Below, piece after piece: positions 21,260 through 32,514 of a stretch of DNA of 64,000 nt; within the stretch, counting starts at the first letter, position 1; the number at the start of each line of letters is the position of its first letter. Source of the DNA: Aculops lycopersici (Eukaryota; Arthropoda; Arachnida; Trombidiformes; Eriophyidae); the NCBI GenBank assembly GCA_015350385.1, contig WNKI01000001.1:10641707-10705706 (forward strand), given 5' to 3'. The notes under the pieces are model-generated. The model was given only the letters and a program-made list of their open reading frames with translations. It was not told where the DNA came from and searched no databases. Made by a program: the position numbers and the translations under genes.

Positions 21260-22771
21260 CTAGAAGTTTCCCGTTCGCTTACCGAGCGAAAGGCAATTAA
21301 TCTTGAAATGTTCGCACATTTGTTGCACAACCGAAACTGCATAATGTATATGACCGATTGTAAATACTAAGGCCAACAGCTTGAGTGATTGTAGTTCAAC
21401 AGCAGCCATTGAAGGGAATAACAATGATGATAATGCTACTAGGGAGAAGGCCACAGTAAACCCGTTGAATAGTTCACATTCGGTGCTTGACATTTGACTG
21501 ATAATCAAGCGACACTAGATTACGTAGACAGCAGGTGCGCGGTTCATGGTGATCAACATGACGATTGTTTGAGAGATTTGCTTGTTAGATGATTTGTAGC
21601 CAAAAGTGACATGATGACATGAAAAGTATTCACAAGCTAATAGGAGGCACTACTTGTTGCGCTCTGATAAGTTGAACTTACCGATATGTTGGAGAAAACA
21701 GTTCCAACCACGAAGAAAAAAATTCTTGGATCCTGAGAGATTACGTCAGTTTTTGAGCCCAGCGCCCAGGCTGTGCTTGCAATGAACAATAGGGCAAGAG
21801 GTGCTAGGGGTCGTGTAACTTCCTTGAAAGTTGAGTATTTAGATCTTCCGGATTTGCAAGTGGTATACACATTGTAGATAGGCATCGGTAGTGTCAGAAA
21901 TATGCTAACTACACATTGGACGTAAACGCAAACAGAGGCCACAGCAACAAAAAGAGATTATCGATTAGGCGAGTAGAGGAAGATTTTGTCAATATTTGTC
22001 GAACTCGAAGGCATTGACAACTATCACGGGTGTGTGACAGTGCATGACGCTATATCTTTCATACTTACCATATAGGATTGATTCAAACACCTCACTGCAA
22101 GCCATATTAGTGAGTGGGAATGTTACTTTCCACACCTGGTAGGAGCACCAATAAGTGACTAATGAGCAACCAAATAGGAACACCTGTGAGACGTCATAGC
22201 TCCAGGGTAGATAGAGGACGCCGGTATTGTATTTTTCCCAATGAGTTATGTAAAATGTTAGAAATACTGACCAGAAAACGAACAACATTCTATGGGGACC
22301 GAAACTGTAATCGGAGGAACCAAAGAAGGAGTACACGTAGAGGGGTACAAATAAGGCTGTCCAACTATCGACTCCATGATCCATAAGCTCGCCTAACGGT
22401 CCGGTTGCTTTTGTTCTTCGCGCTTGCTTACCATCAATGCCATCTAATGTATGTGCTAGGAATAGATTGATGGCGCAAATAAGCCATACAATTGAAGGGA
22501 CTGGTTGAGCGATATCTCTTGCATCGTCGCTTGATGCCATAAAGTAATAGTCATAGTATGATAACAAAAATGCATTTGATAGTGTGCAAGCAAATCCAGC
22601 AAGTGTTAGTACATTTGGTGCGATAGACATGGGTACGAATTCAACAACAAAATTCCAAAACGGGTGCATGACATATTGACTTAGTGGACTAGTATCAATT
22701 GAGGCATATTTGTAGAAGTCCAAGCGCCGGAGTTGTTCCTGACTGAGATACTTGTAATTGAATAGTTTCAT
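21260..22771 (-). CDS. Ethanolaminephosphotransferase 1 (EPT1/SELENOI-like), three exons
   Basis: The exons are 22771-22069, 21908-21682 and 21514-21260, joined by GTAAGT donors and TAG acceptors with matching phases (1, then 0), giving 394 residues (human 397). The enzyme transfers phosphoethanolamine from CDP-ethanolamine to diacylglycerol in the ER/Golgi membrane. Landmarks: YKYLSQEQLRRLDFYKY..DTSPLS near the N terminus, MHPFWN, and the CDP-alcohol phosphotransferase signature DGxxARxxxxxxxxGxxxDxxxD seen as DGIDGKQARRT..TGPLGELMDHGVDSW. Then HWEKYNTGVLYLPWSYD, and in exon 3 SCRLIISQMSSTE and HIHYAVSVVQQMCEHFKI. The frame ends SLGKRTGNF with TAG, where vertebrate EPT1 carries a selenocysteine (SDULG). 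A GTAAGC at 21282 could splice this last stretch away to another C terminus. The first ATG (22771) fits the homology. Confidence 0.92.
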
Positions 22772-23508
22772 TGTTTCAAAAAATGGTTCTTTTGGAGTTT
22801 TCTTCTTCAATTAGCTGGAATGTTACTTTACGAAATTGATTAGATGTCTTTTGATGTGTTAAACTAATAAGGCTTTCAGATGGCTTATGATGATATGCTA
22901 ATGGTGAATCACAATGAAATCTATCTAGTGCGCTGACAACGTGTTGTTCTATTTCTACTTTAGATCCAAATTTTATAACGATGTATACAAACCAACGGTT
23001 GTCGTCGTCTTCGTTTCGCTTCTCTTTTCGTCAATATATAACTTGGCTTGAATCACTCCTGCAAGAAATCTAACCTCTGTATTCTAACATTCTAATATTG
23101 CAAGGATCTCATGAATATCTAAGTCAGTCGAGAGGATTGTTCAGATGCACCGACATGTACATGTACATGATGAATATCAGACAGAAAGACACAAACTCAC
23201 AGCTTATCGAACAACTTGTTTTTTGCTCCATGAGTAACGCGAAAATCTCACGAAGCAGAGAGTGTTTGTATTGCGCGCCGCTGTGGACGCTCATTGGACG
23301 CACAAATGCTCATATTAGCACACAGAGTTAAACCCACATGAAAAAATAAAAATTTGCAGTTATCGTTGTCTAACGCTCCCCTAGAACTCACATAGAGACT
23401 ATATATATCTCGCCGATGAATTACGTTTTGTTTATTTGGGTCGATATAAACAAATCCATGATAGATTATCATGTCACGCCCTAACAGTTGTTCATTCGTT
23501 AATGTTAC
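22772..23508. other. Intergenic region EPT1 - PUL-like gene
   Basis: No supported gene. It contains the EPT1 promoter (minus strand) and the 3' end of the next minus-strand gene, with an AATAAA (minus) at 23431-23436. Confidence 0.5.
23431..23436 (-). promoter_or_regulatory. Polyadenylation signal for the PUL-like gene
   Basis: AATAAA on the minus strand, 73 nt after the stop codon at 23509. Confidence 0.45.
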
Positions 23509-24752
23509 CTAGACCGAGGGCAACTTGGCCTGTATCTTGGTAACCAGCTCGTCGATATCTTTCGCCTTGCCATTGAATTTGGTCAAATCTGGACCGAGCA
23601 TCTTAGTGAGAGCTGCTATGTCAGACAGGTTGATGTCCATGAATCTATATAAGGCGATCAGGCATAAGCGTAAGTGCTCTACACTAAGGTCGGTGTGTAA
23701 ATATTGTAATATAGCCGTTGAAAGCTCTGAGGCCACATCATCGAATACATTCTTCAAAGCCAGGTTGAAGATCAGATTCATTCCTACTTCCTGTAGGGTT
23801 GATAACTTTTCATTGAGTATAGCATGAACAGCCGCTTTGGTTGTGACCCGACTGTTGCTAGTCACAGAACCATCATAATCAGTCCACTATAACACAATTT
23901 TCGATATACATGGGAGAAATTGACAAGATTGCACCATCAATATCAAGAGTTGATCATCAAAGAAATTAAGCCAGTGTAAAGCTTGTACTTACCTCTGATA
24001 TATACATGAGCCAGTCAAAACTTCCTGGTGAGCTGCACATGTTGCAAAGTAATTTCACTGTCTCCTCTTGTTCGGCAAGGGTGAGTTGCTCCATAAGATT
24101 TATGTATGACATAATCCTATGCTCCTTCCTGTCTTGATGTAAGATTAGAACAAAGTCGTCCTTGAGAGCAGATGCTATACGAGAAATTATGGGATTTGGT
24201 AAGAAGTCAGTTGGTTAGATTGTTTCATGAGTCAGAGCGATTTTATCAAAAGATTTATCAACTTACCTGCAAGTATTTGGATGGTCAACAGGGGCACATT
24301 TGGTGCGTATCTATTGTCTTTGTTCGCCAGGAAGCCAGCGAGCATAGTTAGGTGCTCATCGCCAACTGACCAGGATCCGCTCTTGTCAGTTGCGTAGTCT
24401 TGCAATTCAGACATGTAAACAACCTCCTGTTCGCTAATGTGCGATGAAACCAACTGTTGCAGATCCTTTAAAGCAGTACATGCCTATGATTATTGATGTT
24501 GTGTGTTTTTGGGGGTGGCGGTCAGTATATTTACAGCTCATTTCTATATCATTCGAATTCAACTTATCTTAATCTCAAACTTACGTTGACATCTGTGTAA
24601 ACTTTGGGTGGGTCTGAGTATTTGTAGCATCGCTTTCTTGCCGCTTCCCTGGCTGCTTTCTCTTCGGCAGCTCTAGTCTCGTCATCTTTGTCGTCCTCGT
24701 CCCTGCCGTCGGTGGGTGGTAGATCTTTGTTTTCGTTTTCGTTATCGGACAT
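23509..24752 (-). CDS. PUL-domain-like helical-repeat protein, four exons
   Basis: The exons are 24752-24585, 24483-24267, 24174-23993 and 23886-23509; all donors are GTAAGT, acceptors end in AG and phases agree (0, 1, 0), giving 314 residues. The N-terminal 50 residues are highly acidic then basic and disordered. From about residue 57 the protein is all-helical. VPLLTIQILASALKDDF, VKLLCNMCSSPGSFDWLM and TTKAAVHAILNEKLSTLQEVGMN..FNLALKN follow the pattern of the PUL domain of PLAA/Ufd3, the armadillo-like fold that binds the C terminus of p97/VCP. The WD40 and PFU domains of PLAA are absent. The exon structure is firm; the PUL assignment is by pattern only and another ARM-like family is possible. 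Confidence 0.6.
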
Positions 24753-25015
24753 CTTGTTTGATGATAAACGAATATCGATTTTTTTAAAAGGATTCAAGAT
24801 CAATACCGAAAGATGGATACTAATGACAAGGTATCTATGCTATTGAGGCACTATGTGTATTGCGCAAAGTATCATGAGCTTTTATTGACACAGAATTGGC
24901 TATCTGTATATATCGTCGTCTCAGTATCTTTCTTCCTCTCCCTCTCTCCTACTATTCGTCCATCCTGCTCTCAGCCTTCTCATAGATGGTAATTTACAAG
25001 TTTCTACGAGGGTGC

Positions 25016-25234
25016 TCAAAGTTGCTCGAAAAGCTTCTCCACTATGAGGCGCTTCTCCTCGGCAGCCTTAACATCCGCCCTCAATTCGTTGTTTAGCACT
25101 GGTAGCAATTCCCTTATGGCTAGCTCCTCTGCCTTTTGCTCCTCCCAACGTGCGACAAGCTGCTCTAATAGTGCAACAATCTCGCTTGCCTTCCTCTCAA
25201 TCTTCCTCTCGCTTAGTTGATTCTCTTGTGTCAT
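25016..25234 (-). CDS. Small coiled-coil protein, unknown
   Basis: A 72-aa frame from ATG 25234 (Kozak-like AACATGA). It is almost wholly an amphipathic, charged helix: KASEIVALLEQLVARWEEQK and LNNELRADVKAAEEKRLIVEKLFEQL. It could be a subunit of a small coiled-coil complex or the last exon of a longer gene; an AG acceptor lies just upstream. I recognise no family. Confidence 0.45.
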   Translation of the reverse strand: MTQENQLSERKIERKASEIVALLEQLVARWEEQKAEELAIRELLPVLNNELRADVKAAEEKRLIVEKLFEQL

Positions 25235-25683
25235 GTTGATGCTTTCGTTGTTTTGCACTCGGCCTGTGAGCACTAGGGATGTCGTTGATGATGTGTGTTT
25301 ACGGGCAGGGTAATGGCAATAGTGGGTTGGTGAGATATTTTTGCAGGAAGACAGTAGGTAGGTAAGTGGCTAGGTAGTTAATGCGAAAATAGATGTTCAC
25401 TTCTAAGCACTGGATTCCATATGAGCATAGCGAACTTTTCTAAGGCGCTAGCTCTCTGTTGCTTCCTCTGGCGAGTGAACTTTTGCGCGTCGCCGACGAG
25501 ATTGCGTTTGCGACGCGCAACAGTCTTTCCCCGAGTGCCTCTCTCTCTGTCTGGCGGCCAGCAAACAAGCGAGCGAATTTCGCTTTGCCGGCTAGGGAAA
25601 GGCATCGCTTTGTCCCCTCACCCTGAATGTGCGACTCCGTCCGGCTGAATTTATACTAAAAATCGCCCTTACAAATCATCAGA

Positions 25684-25702
25684 AGCAGGGTAGCGCAGTG
25701 GT

Positions 25703-25745
<43 letters not shown>

Positions 25746-25755
25746 TCCCCTGCTA
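25684..25755 (+). tRNA. Initiator tRNA-Met (CAU)
   Basis: A 72-nt cloverleaf: acceptor AGCAGGG pairs with CCCTGCT, discriminator A. The D arm has A-box-like TAGCGCAGTGG. The anticodon stem-loop TTGGGCCCATAACCCAA carries anticodon CAT with the three G:C pairs (GGG/CCC) typical of the initiator, and the T loop reads GGATCGAAACC instead of TTCGA, another initiator hallmark, as is the A1:T72 pair. There is no intron. A T7 run at 25761-25767 is the RNA polymerase III terminator. Confidence 0.97.
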
Positions 25756-25760
25756 ACATC

Positions 25761-25767
25761 TTTTTTT
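25761..25767 (+). terminator. RNA polymerase III terminator of tRNA-iMet
   Basis: Seven T residues six nt after the tRNA 3' end. Confidence 0.85.
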
Positions 25768-26273
25768 CGCTATTTCCAATGTGAGCGCTCTCTCTATCTC
25801 TCTTTGTGCGATAGGATCGTGGCAAAGCAGCACACACACACAACAACAGTTGCGACATGAAATTCAACGCGCTCGCACACACCAGCGCCACCGCCATTTC
25901 CATCGCCAAATCCTATAGCCGGCAACCAGCGGCGGAGCAACACTAGAATCTCTACACCAAAACGAACAACCAAAGAAATTCCCTCAACCTAGAACAAGAA
26001 CGAAACCACCGCCGCCCTCACTCTTACCATCCCTGCAAATGGTGGTTACTGCACTTTTTTGCCTTGTCCTATAGTTCAGTATTTCATGCGATAATCCGCA
26101 TGGTGGCGCCCGATTGTGATATGGGATAGTCTATTGTGCTCCTCGTATATCATGTAAATAGAATGTTGTTTGCCAAATGAGATATAATTCTTACCTCTGA
26201 TGGATACTCAATCAGCCCCATCGAGTTTCTTAATTGCAACAAAGTAAAAAAATTATAACTTAATTTATCGAAT

Positions 26274-27200
26274 ATGGATCATATCAACAAGGACGAAAGA
26301 TGTCGGGAAATTTTATCCGTGAAGCAAATTGAGGCTTTGTGCCGGCCAGATAAATCTAACGTAAAACAGAGTAAGCAACAAAATAATCAACACCAGCAAC
26401 AACAATCACAACAACGAGTTGCGCCACCAAATGTCAGATCCATTCAGGATTTTGTGCAACTAATAACTTGCAAGTTATGCAAAGGTTACCTAATAGATGC
26501 GGTCACTTTGGATATCTGCATGCATACTTTTTGTAGGAAATGTGCTATATTACATATCAGGGGTAATATTGACCAAAATAATAGACCAAAACTTGAGTCC
26601 GAAGAGGCTGAAAAGCCAAGATGTCCGGAATGTAACATCGAGATAAGAGAGAAGAGATTCTTAAATCGGCTCAAGTCTGATATTCTAACACAGAGTTTAG
26701 TCTATAAGTTTGTACCTGGACTGTATGAACGCGAGATGGCACGAAGAAGGGAGTTCTATGCGAACGATCAAAAGAAGAGGGAAAAACACGAAATGTTTGG
26801 CGATATTCCACCATCAAAAACTATCGAACCGGATGACCTGTTGCCTGTCACATTCACGCTGAAAAAGGATGAAAACCAGGTGAAGCAAGTCAAAAGGTAT
26901 TTCCACTGCCGAGCCGATTCCACTATGCTTGTACTCAAAAAACTTGTGATCTCCAAATTTCGATTGAAACCACCCATCAAGATCTATTATAAGCACCTAG
27001 AGATATTTTTCGATCAAACCACTTTAATGGATGTGGCTGCGTTATTCGAATGGAATCCTAAAGCCGAGGATGCGATACTAAGTTTAATATTTAGAGAGGG
27101 CGAAAACGATGAACAAAAACCACCGCCTCCAATCAGTTCTTCGCCTCCGACGAACTCTGACCCCGTCCCTTTGAGCGATCCTTCAGAAAATCCATGTTAG
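26274..27200 (+). CDS. Polycomb group RING finger protein (PCGF family)
   Basis: The 308-aa product is a PCGF protein, the partner of RING1 in Polycomb repressive complex 1 (histone H2A ubiquitylation). It has a Gln-rich N terminus (about 33-48), then a RING finger at about 64-120: [25 protein letters not shown] ... RCPECNIEI, matching CRLCxGYLIDATTxxECLHTFC of PCGF. Then [21 protein letters not shown] (PCGF: IVYKLVPGLQ..E...REFY), and a C-terminal RAWUL ubiquitin-like domain (about 205-285: [23 protein letters not shown]). It is nearest to PCGF1/3/5; the paralogue is undecided. The loop between the second and third zinc pairs is about 26 residues against about 11 in human members. The last 68 nt overlap the antisense 3' coding end of the TLK gene. 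Confidence 0.9.
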   Translation: MDHINKDERCREILSVKQIEALCRPDKSNVKQSKQQNNQHQQQQSQQRVAPPNVRSIQDFVQLITCKLCKGYLIDAVTLDICMHTFCRKCAILHIRGNIDQNNRPKLESEEAEKPRCPECNIEIREKRFLNRLKSDILTQSLVYKFVPGLYEREMARRREFYANDQKKREKHEMFGDIPPSKTIEPDDLLPVTFTLKKDENQVKQVKRYFHCRADSTMLVLKKLVISKFRLKPPIKIYYKHLEIFFDQTTLMDVAALFEWNPKAEDAILSLIFREGENDEQKPPPPISSSPPTNSDPVPLSDPSENPC

Positions 27201-29629
27201 CCAATGCAAATACATCGACTCTATCCTCCTTGCGATATTGCAAGCAACTTCTTATAAATGTCTTAGCCTCATTTGAGACCACTGGCTTCGAGGGAAACTC
27301 AACCTCCGTTGCTTTGAGAATTGTATTTTCCTCCAAGATAGTTGCTTGAGATTGGTTATGACCAAAGGGTTTCTTTCCATATAAACATTGGTAAAATATC
27401 ACACCGACGGACCAGACATCCACCTTAGATGAAATCTTGGGCGGGTTCTTACCCACAACAAAACACTCGGGCGGCAGATACCAGTAAGTTCCTGCTCCTT
27501 GAGATGTCAGATCCATACCATGGTCCGGCGAATAGTTATCATCATCCATAATTTTACTGAGACCAAAGTCAGTTATCTTGACTTCTCCACTAAGATTACC
27601 GCTTCCTAAGAGTATGTTACCTGTAATTTTGGATACGGAACAGGGGTATATAAATAGTTAGTTACCTGTCTGATTTGTCGTGAACCAGCTTTTGAGAGAA
27701 GAACATTTAAATTTCAATATACATACCTGGCTTCAAATCGTAATGGATGATCGGTGGCTTGATTTCGTTCAAATACTTAAGTGCATTAACTATTTGCATC
27801 ACTATCGATCTAGCTTCTCGTTCGGGAATGCATTTATGTTGCTTGAGGTAGAAATCCAGATCATGGCCATCACAGTATTCTAGCACAGTGCAGAAAGAAT
27901 TGATATCAATTTCGAAAACATCAAATAGTCTAACTATTCTAGGGTGTTCTAACTTCATGTGGATATGATATTCTCTTATGGCATGCTTTAAGTAATTATC
28001 CTTCTTTTCATTTTTCCAATCTTTGTTGAGTTGATGAATTTTGCAAGCAACATATCGTTGCTTCTCAAGATCGAAAGCTTTATGAACTTCAGCTATGAGT
28101 TGAGATGAGACAGGAAGAAGTTGGGTTAGTTTTTGTCGAAAAATCTGAATACCAAACTGGGTGGAGTTATGTCAAGATTACTTACAGAATCCTCCTTTTC
28201 CAAGCAGAGTTAGGAGCAGATATTTGTCATGGAGAATCTGATGGTTGTTAAATCTAGATTGGTCCTCATTATGAATACGTTTCAACTCCCGAATGTGGAG
28301 ATTGCGTTCTCTTTCAAGCTTCTCAAATTCTAGTTGCAACTCTGAGTCCTCCTTCCTTAGTGCAACATGTCTTAACTTGAGGATCTCTTCTTGTTCGTAA
28401 TAATCTAATTCTCGATGACGGGTTGCGAAATCTTTAGGTATCTCTGGCTTGGCAAATTCGGCTCCATTTGCCATTAGGGAACTATTCTTATGATCACCAT
28501 TAGCGCTACTATTGTTCGATGCCGAGCCGCCAAAATTAACAAGTTGGCCACTTGTGGACACACCGGAATCAACCGATGACATTGATGATGAGGGCGAATT
28601 GGTACTTACAACTCTTGGTTTGGAGTTTGAGGTAGACGGTCTACGTTTACTTAGTGATTTCCTTTGCTTATCTATCTCCTCTTTCTCATGCGATACTGCC
28701 TCTTGTTTCTTCATCAACTCCGTGAATGCATAACCATCAACCCAATTCTCAACAAATGAGGCCCCATGTCTTTGGGTAACAAATTGTCCTAAGCGAAGTC
28801 TATTTTGCATACATCTTTGTCTCGCAGCCTTCTTCTCTAACTGGGATTTATCAATGAGTAACTGCTTTGTCATGTCAAGACATTTGGCTAGTTGTTCCTC
28901 TTGCTTAGTAATTACTTTTTGTTGCGCTAACAATTTTCTATCTAGATCATCCTTAGACTGTTGCAAATCTTCTAACTTCGAATCTTTGGCTGCAGACTTG
29001 ATGTCCAAGTCCTGCAACTTGGACATATCTAGATCAGTCTGAATAGACCGGTCAAAGGAGATCAGATTTGAAGAATGATGATTAGAAATTGCTAATGAAA
29101 GTTCCTGTTGCTTTTGTTGGTTCTGGTTACTGTTAACTTGGTGATTATGGTTCACTTGTAGTTGTTGTTGGCTATGTTGTTGTTGTTGTTGCTGCTGTTG
29201 CTGTTGTTGTTGCTGGGCAACCATTGAGGCGTGATGATGATGGTGCAGGTGGTGTTGGTGATGATAGGGGGAACTATTGGCCTGGTTCATGGTATCAACA
29301 GCGTCCATGCTCCTTTGCTTATGGGTTAATGAGTTCAATTGTTGTTGTGTCGTTTGTTGTTGTTGTTGGTGTTGATGTTGATGTTGTGATGGTTGTTGTT
29401 GGCTCTGAATCTGTTGTTGCTGCTGTTGCTGTGGGTGTTGGTGTGATTGTTGTTGCTGATGAACTGATTGTTGTTGTTGCTGTTGTAAGCTGCTGGTAGA
29501 GACTTGGGCGATATTGTTCATGTGCAGCTGGTTGGTTTGTTTTGACGAAAAGAATCTCTGTTCTAATAGCTCTATCCGCCGGGGGTTAGGTTTGACCTCG
29601 GACGAATGTAGTGAGCTATAGTCGCCCAT
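27133..29629 (-). CDS. TLK: Tousled-like serine/threonine kinase, three exons
   Basis: The exons are 29629-28186, 28092-27727 and 27620-27133, phases 1 and 1, introns 93 and 106 bp with GTAAGT/GTATGT donors, giving 765 residues. TLKs are S-phase nuclear kinases that phosphorylate the histone chaperone ASF1 in chromatin assembly. The N terminus [14 protein letters not shown] matches the TLK start (DPRRQELLEARF). A long Gln/His-rich stretch (about 30-170) follows, then coiled coil and the TLK blocks [19 protein letters not shown] and [28 protein letters not shown]. The kinase domain starts LLGKGGFSEVHKAFD (spliced), with VACKIH lysine, the TLK-type catalytic loop HYDLKPGNILL, DFGLSK and [11 protein letters not shown]. 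The start was moved to ATG 29629; homology begins there. The stop lies within the antisense PCGF coding end. Confidence 0.95.
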
Positions 29630-30190
29630 CTTGATTCTTTTGTTATTTAAATGGTCGTGCCTGTCCACAGTGAATGCTTTTTAGTTTCTTGGGTTGCCAG
29701 TTGCTTCGATGACGACGAGATTAATGTTGGTGTTTTTCACGATGATTGCTACTATGAATATGAATATGAATAAGAATGAGGATGATGATATGACAAAAAT
29801 ATGTGTCTTATGCTCAACAGTATGCTTGCAATATGTTAATGGTGTGGTGTTACTGGTGATGTAATAGCTAGCCAGTGGTTGGTAGCACTAGGAGTAGTAG
29901 TGTTAGTGCTAGTGTTGGCCAGATTATGAGTGTAAAGTGGTGATGGTGTTGTTTGAAGTTGATCTACTAGTTCCAATTGAAATCTTCTGCCATCAAGTCA
30001 CTGAGTGAGGATGTCTCAAGGTTTAGAGGACACACTGTTATGGTGTGTTTGTGATAATAATCATAATATAGTAGCAATGATAAAAGGTAATAAGGTTAGC
30101 GCTACTAATGCTGCGCGAATAGAAGAGCACCGAAGGCGACGACGAGAGAGCAAATAGTAATACTTTGCTGGCTGCTGCTGCCGCCGTGTA

Positions 30191-30227
<37 letters not shown>
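30191..30227. repeat. CGT trinucleotide microsatellite
   Basis: About 12 uninterrupted GTC/CGT units in the presumed 5' untranslated or promoter region of TLK. Confidence 0.9.
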
Positions 30228-30229
<2 letters not shown>

Positions 30230-30470
30230 GCTACTGCTGCTTATGCTTTTGCTTTAGGCCGCTTCTGCTACAGGATTGTAGTTGTGTATAGTAGGTAGCC
30301 ACGACTGCTGCTGCTGTCGCCGACACCACCAAATAGGCAATGAAAATCAGCGAGCGATAAAGAGAATGAGAATGAGAGGGCAAGAGACAGAGAGAGACTC
30401 CCTTTGAAAGCGAGCGACACTCGCAAGGCAAAGTGAGTGCGAGAAAAGTAAGTATTTTGCTTTGGCCTGC

Positions 30471-30478
30471 AATGCGGC
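30471..30478. repeat. Target-site duplication, left (AATGCGGC)
   Basis: Eight bases repeated exactly after the other end of the transposon (31297-31304). An 8-bp duplication is the hallmark of hAT integration. Confidence 0.92.
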
Positions 30479-31296
30479 TAGGGATGGGAGCTGCGGACTG
30501 GATGGGGGAAAAATTAAGTCGGAGCTGCCAGTCCGGGGGAAAAAAGCTGCAGTCCGTTTGGGGGTCTCACCCAGTCCGTGCAGTCCGTCTTTTTCAGTCC
30601 GCAACGAGGACTGGCAGCACACAGTCGAGCTGGACTGTGCTGTTTGGGCAAATCGGCCCGCTCTTCCCGGCACGCCCACCTGCCAGACAGAACAACAGAA
30701 ACCGCTTACATGCTGTTAGCCAACCTGAGCTGATTTGGTCAGTGGAACAACGAAGCTAACTCTAAGTTAACTAGCTTCCACAAGCTTGTGCTGTTAACTT
30801 CGAGTTAACTCTGAATCGAGTGAAAAAACGTGTTTTTAGTCTTCAAAATAATCATTTGTGCATCACAATTTTATCGTAGTTTTCAATCAAGTTCCCTCTC
30901 CAATTCATCAAATTTTAGCCCAAAATCATCTATTTAATTCACCAGTCGAACCAAGAATTATTCATCTTTATTAAATACACCCAAAACCCAATTTTTGAAC
31001 CCAAATTGAACCCAATTCACCTTCAGTTTCATTCCCAACCCACATCCTACTCCATTCTTTAGTTAACTGTTAACTTCGGGCTCGGGCAACGTATGCCACG
31101 CCTTTTTAGGGTGTCGGTAAAAAAGTGAATTTGGCAGTCGCGACTGAGCGGACTGGCACTCCAAATTCCAGTCCGGACTGCGGACTGCAACTTCCCAGCT
31201 CGCAGTCCGAGCTGAACTGGGAACTGGCAGAACTGCGAGCTGGGAAATCCAGTCCCGGACTGCGAACTGGATTTTACAGTCCAGCTCCCATCCCTA
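30479..31296. mobile_element. Non-autonomous hAT-type DNA transposon (818 bp)
   Basis: The ends are perfect 15-bp inverted repeats, TAGGGATGGGAGCTG at 30479-30493 and its complement at 31282-31296. They start with the TAGGGATG-type terminus common in hAT elements and are flanked by an exact 8-bp duplication. Just inside both ends are many copies of a CAGTCCG/CGGACTG motif in both orientations (at least ten in total), resembling the subterminal binding sites of hAT transposases. The middle (about 30770-31080) is AT-rich with no transposase frame, so the copy is non-autonomous. Perfect ends and target duplication suggest a fairly recent insertion. Confidence 0.92.
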
Positions 31297-31304
31297 AATG
31301 CGGC
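31297..31304. repeat. Target-site duplication, right (AATGCGGC)
   Basis: Exact second copy of the eight bases at 30471-30478. Confidence 0.92.
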
Positions 31305-32514
31305 GATAGCAGCGGATTGCAGCGTCCACCGAAGACTTTGAACGCCATTGATGTCCGTGTTATCGAAGTGTGCGTTTGTCTGCCCGCTTGTCCAATGAGC
31401 TGCCCGAGTTGAGTTTGCGCGTTTGTTTATGTGTGTGTTTGAGAATGTGCGTTTTTAGAGTTATGGAATCGCGCACACAACAGCAGCGGCAGCAGCAGCA
31501 ATACCAACAACAACAACAACAACATCACGGGCGACCCGCTGTATTTAGAGGCGAAGGCATCAGCGCCAATGGAAGCTACCGATCGTTTTGCATTAGCGAC
31601 TGCGACAGCAGTGGCCCAAAATTCGCGAGCCAATGGCGGCGCAAGCAGGCAGACGCACGAGCAATGAGAGACCTGTAGCAAACCAAGACGCACAAACGGA
31701 CAGACGGACGAGTTGGGCTAGGCCAGCGCGAGTGAGCAAGCGAGCGGATAGGAAAGAGGAAGGGGCGCATTTTGTACGCTTGCTATATTTTGTGCCCACC
31801 AGTCGCAGGACTCCAACTCTAGCAGCAACCACCGACTGCACAAGCGCAACCATCACAGAGATTCTGTTGCTCCTTCTCTTATTTGATTCGCCCCTTTGCC
31901 GCCCGAGTTGTTATTTCTGTTGCTGCTCTCGTCGTGTAGCTGTGGTTGTGGTTGTAGTTGTCGTGGACGCAGTGGTTGTTGGCCACTTTGCCTGGATAAG
32001 TTCACTTACTCACTTTGCCCTTGTCTCTGCGATCCGCTGCGAAGTTATATCGTTTGTTATCTCACCACGAGAAACAACAACAGCAACCACTGCCCTCGCA
32101 GACGACAAGCCAGGCGCGTCAAGCGGGTCGCTGTTGCCGCCTGGCTGGCTGACTGACGACCACCTTGTTGTTCCTGCCGCTGCCGCCGCCTCGGTGGCCG
32201 GCGCAACAATAACGAGACTTGCTATCATTGGCAGTACCGGTAGTGATGTTAACAGCTAGCTAGCTCAGCTTTTGGCATCAGCTCACAAGGTAACCCCGTC
32301 AACTACTACATGCAGATCCAAATCAAATCCGGCACAGAACATCCCTGCGCCATTATAAGAATCCTAGGTTAGGTTGGAGATCCTAACAATATGGAACTTT
32401 TTCAAAATCGAGATTAAAGTTGAGAAGATCCTGTAGAAGTCTATGGAGCGCGCAATAGATTCTTGGCTCGCGTCTCTATAGGAGTTTCTATAGGGGGTTT
32501 TTCAACTTCTTTCT

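Larger units (their letters stand above)
25235..26273. other. Intergenic region holding tRNA-iMet
   Basis: Apart from the tRNA gene at 25684-25755 no feature is supported. Open frames crossing the tRNA are artefacts. The interval 25756-26273 contains the presumed promoter of the PCGF gene. Confidence 0.5.

Noticed and set aside
21260..21262. In-frame selenocysteine codon in EPT1
   Set aside because: The terminating codon is TAG, not TGA, so it cannot be selenocysteine.
31370..32259. Several 60-208-codon frames in the TLK upstream region
   Set aside because: Low-complexity CAG/GTT-driven frames on both strands at once, no domain and no conserved motif.
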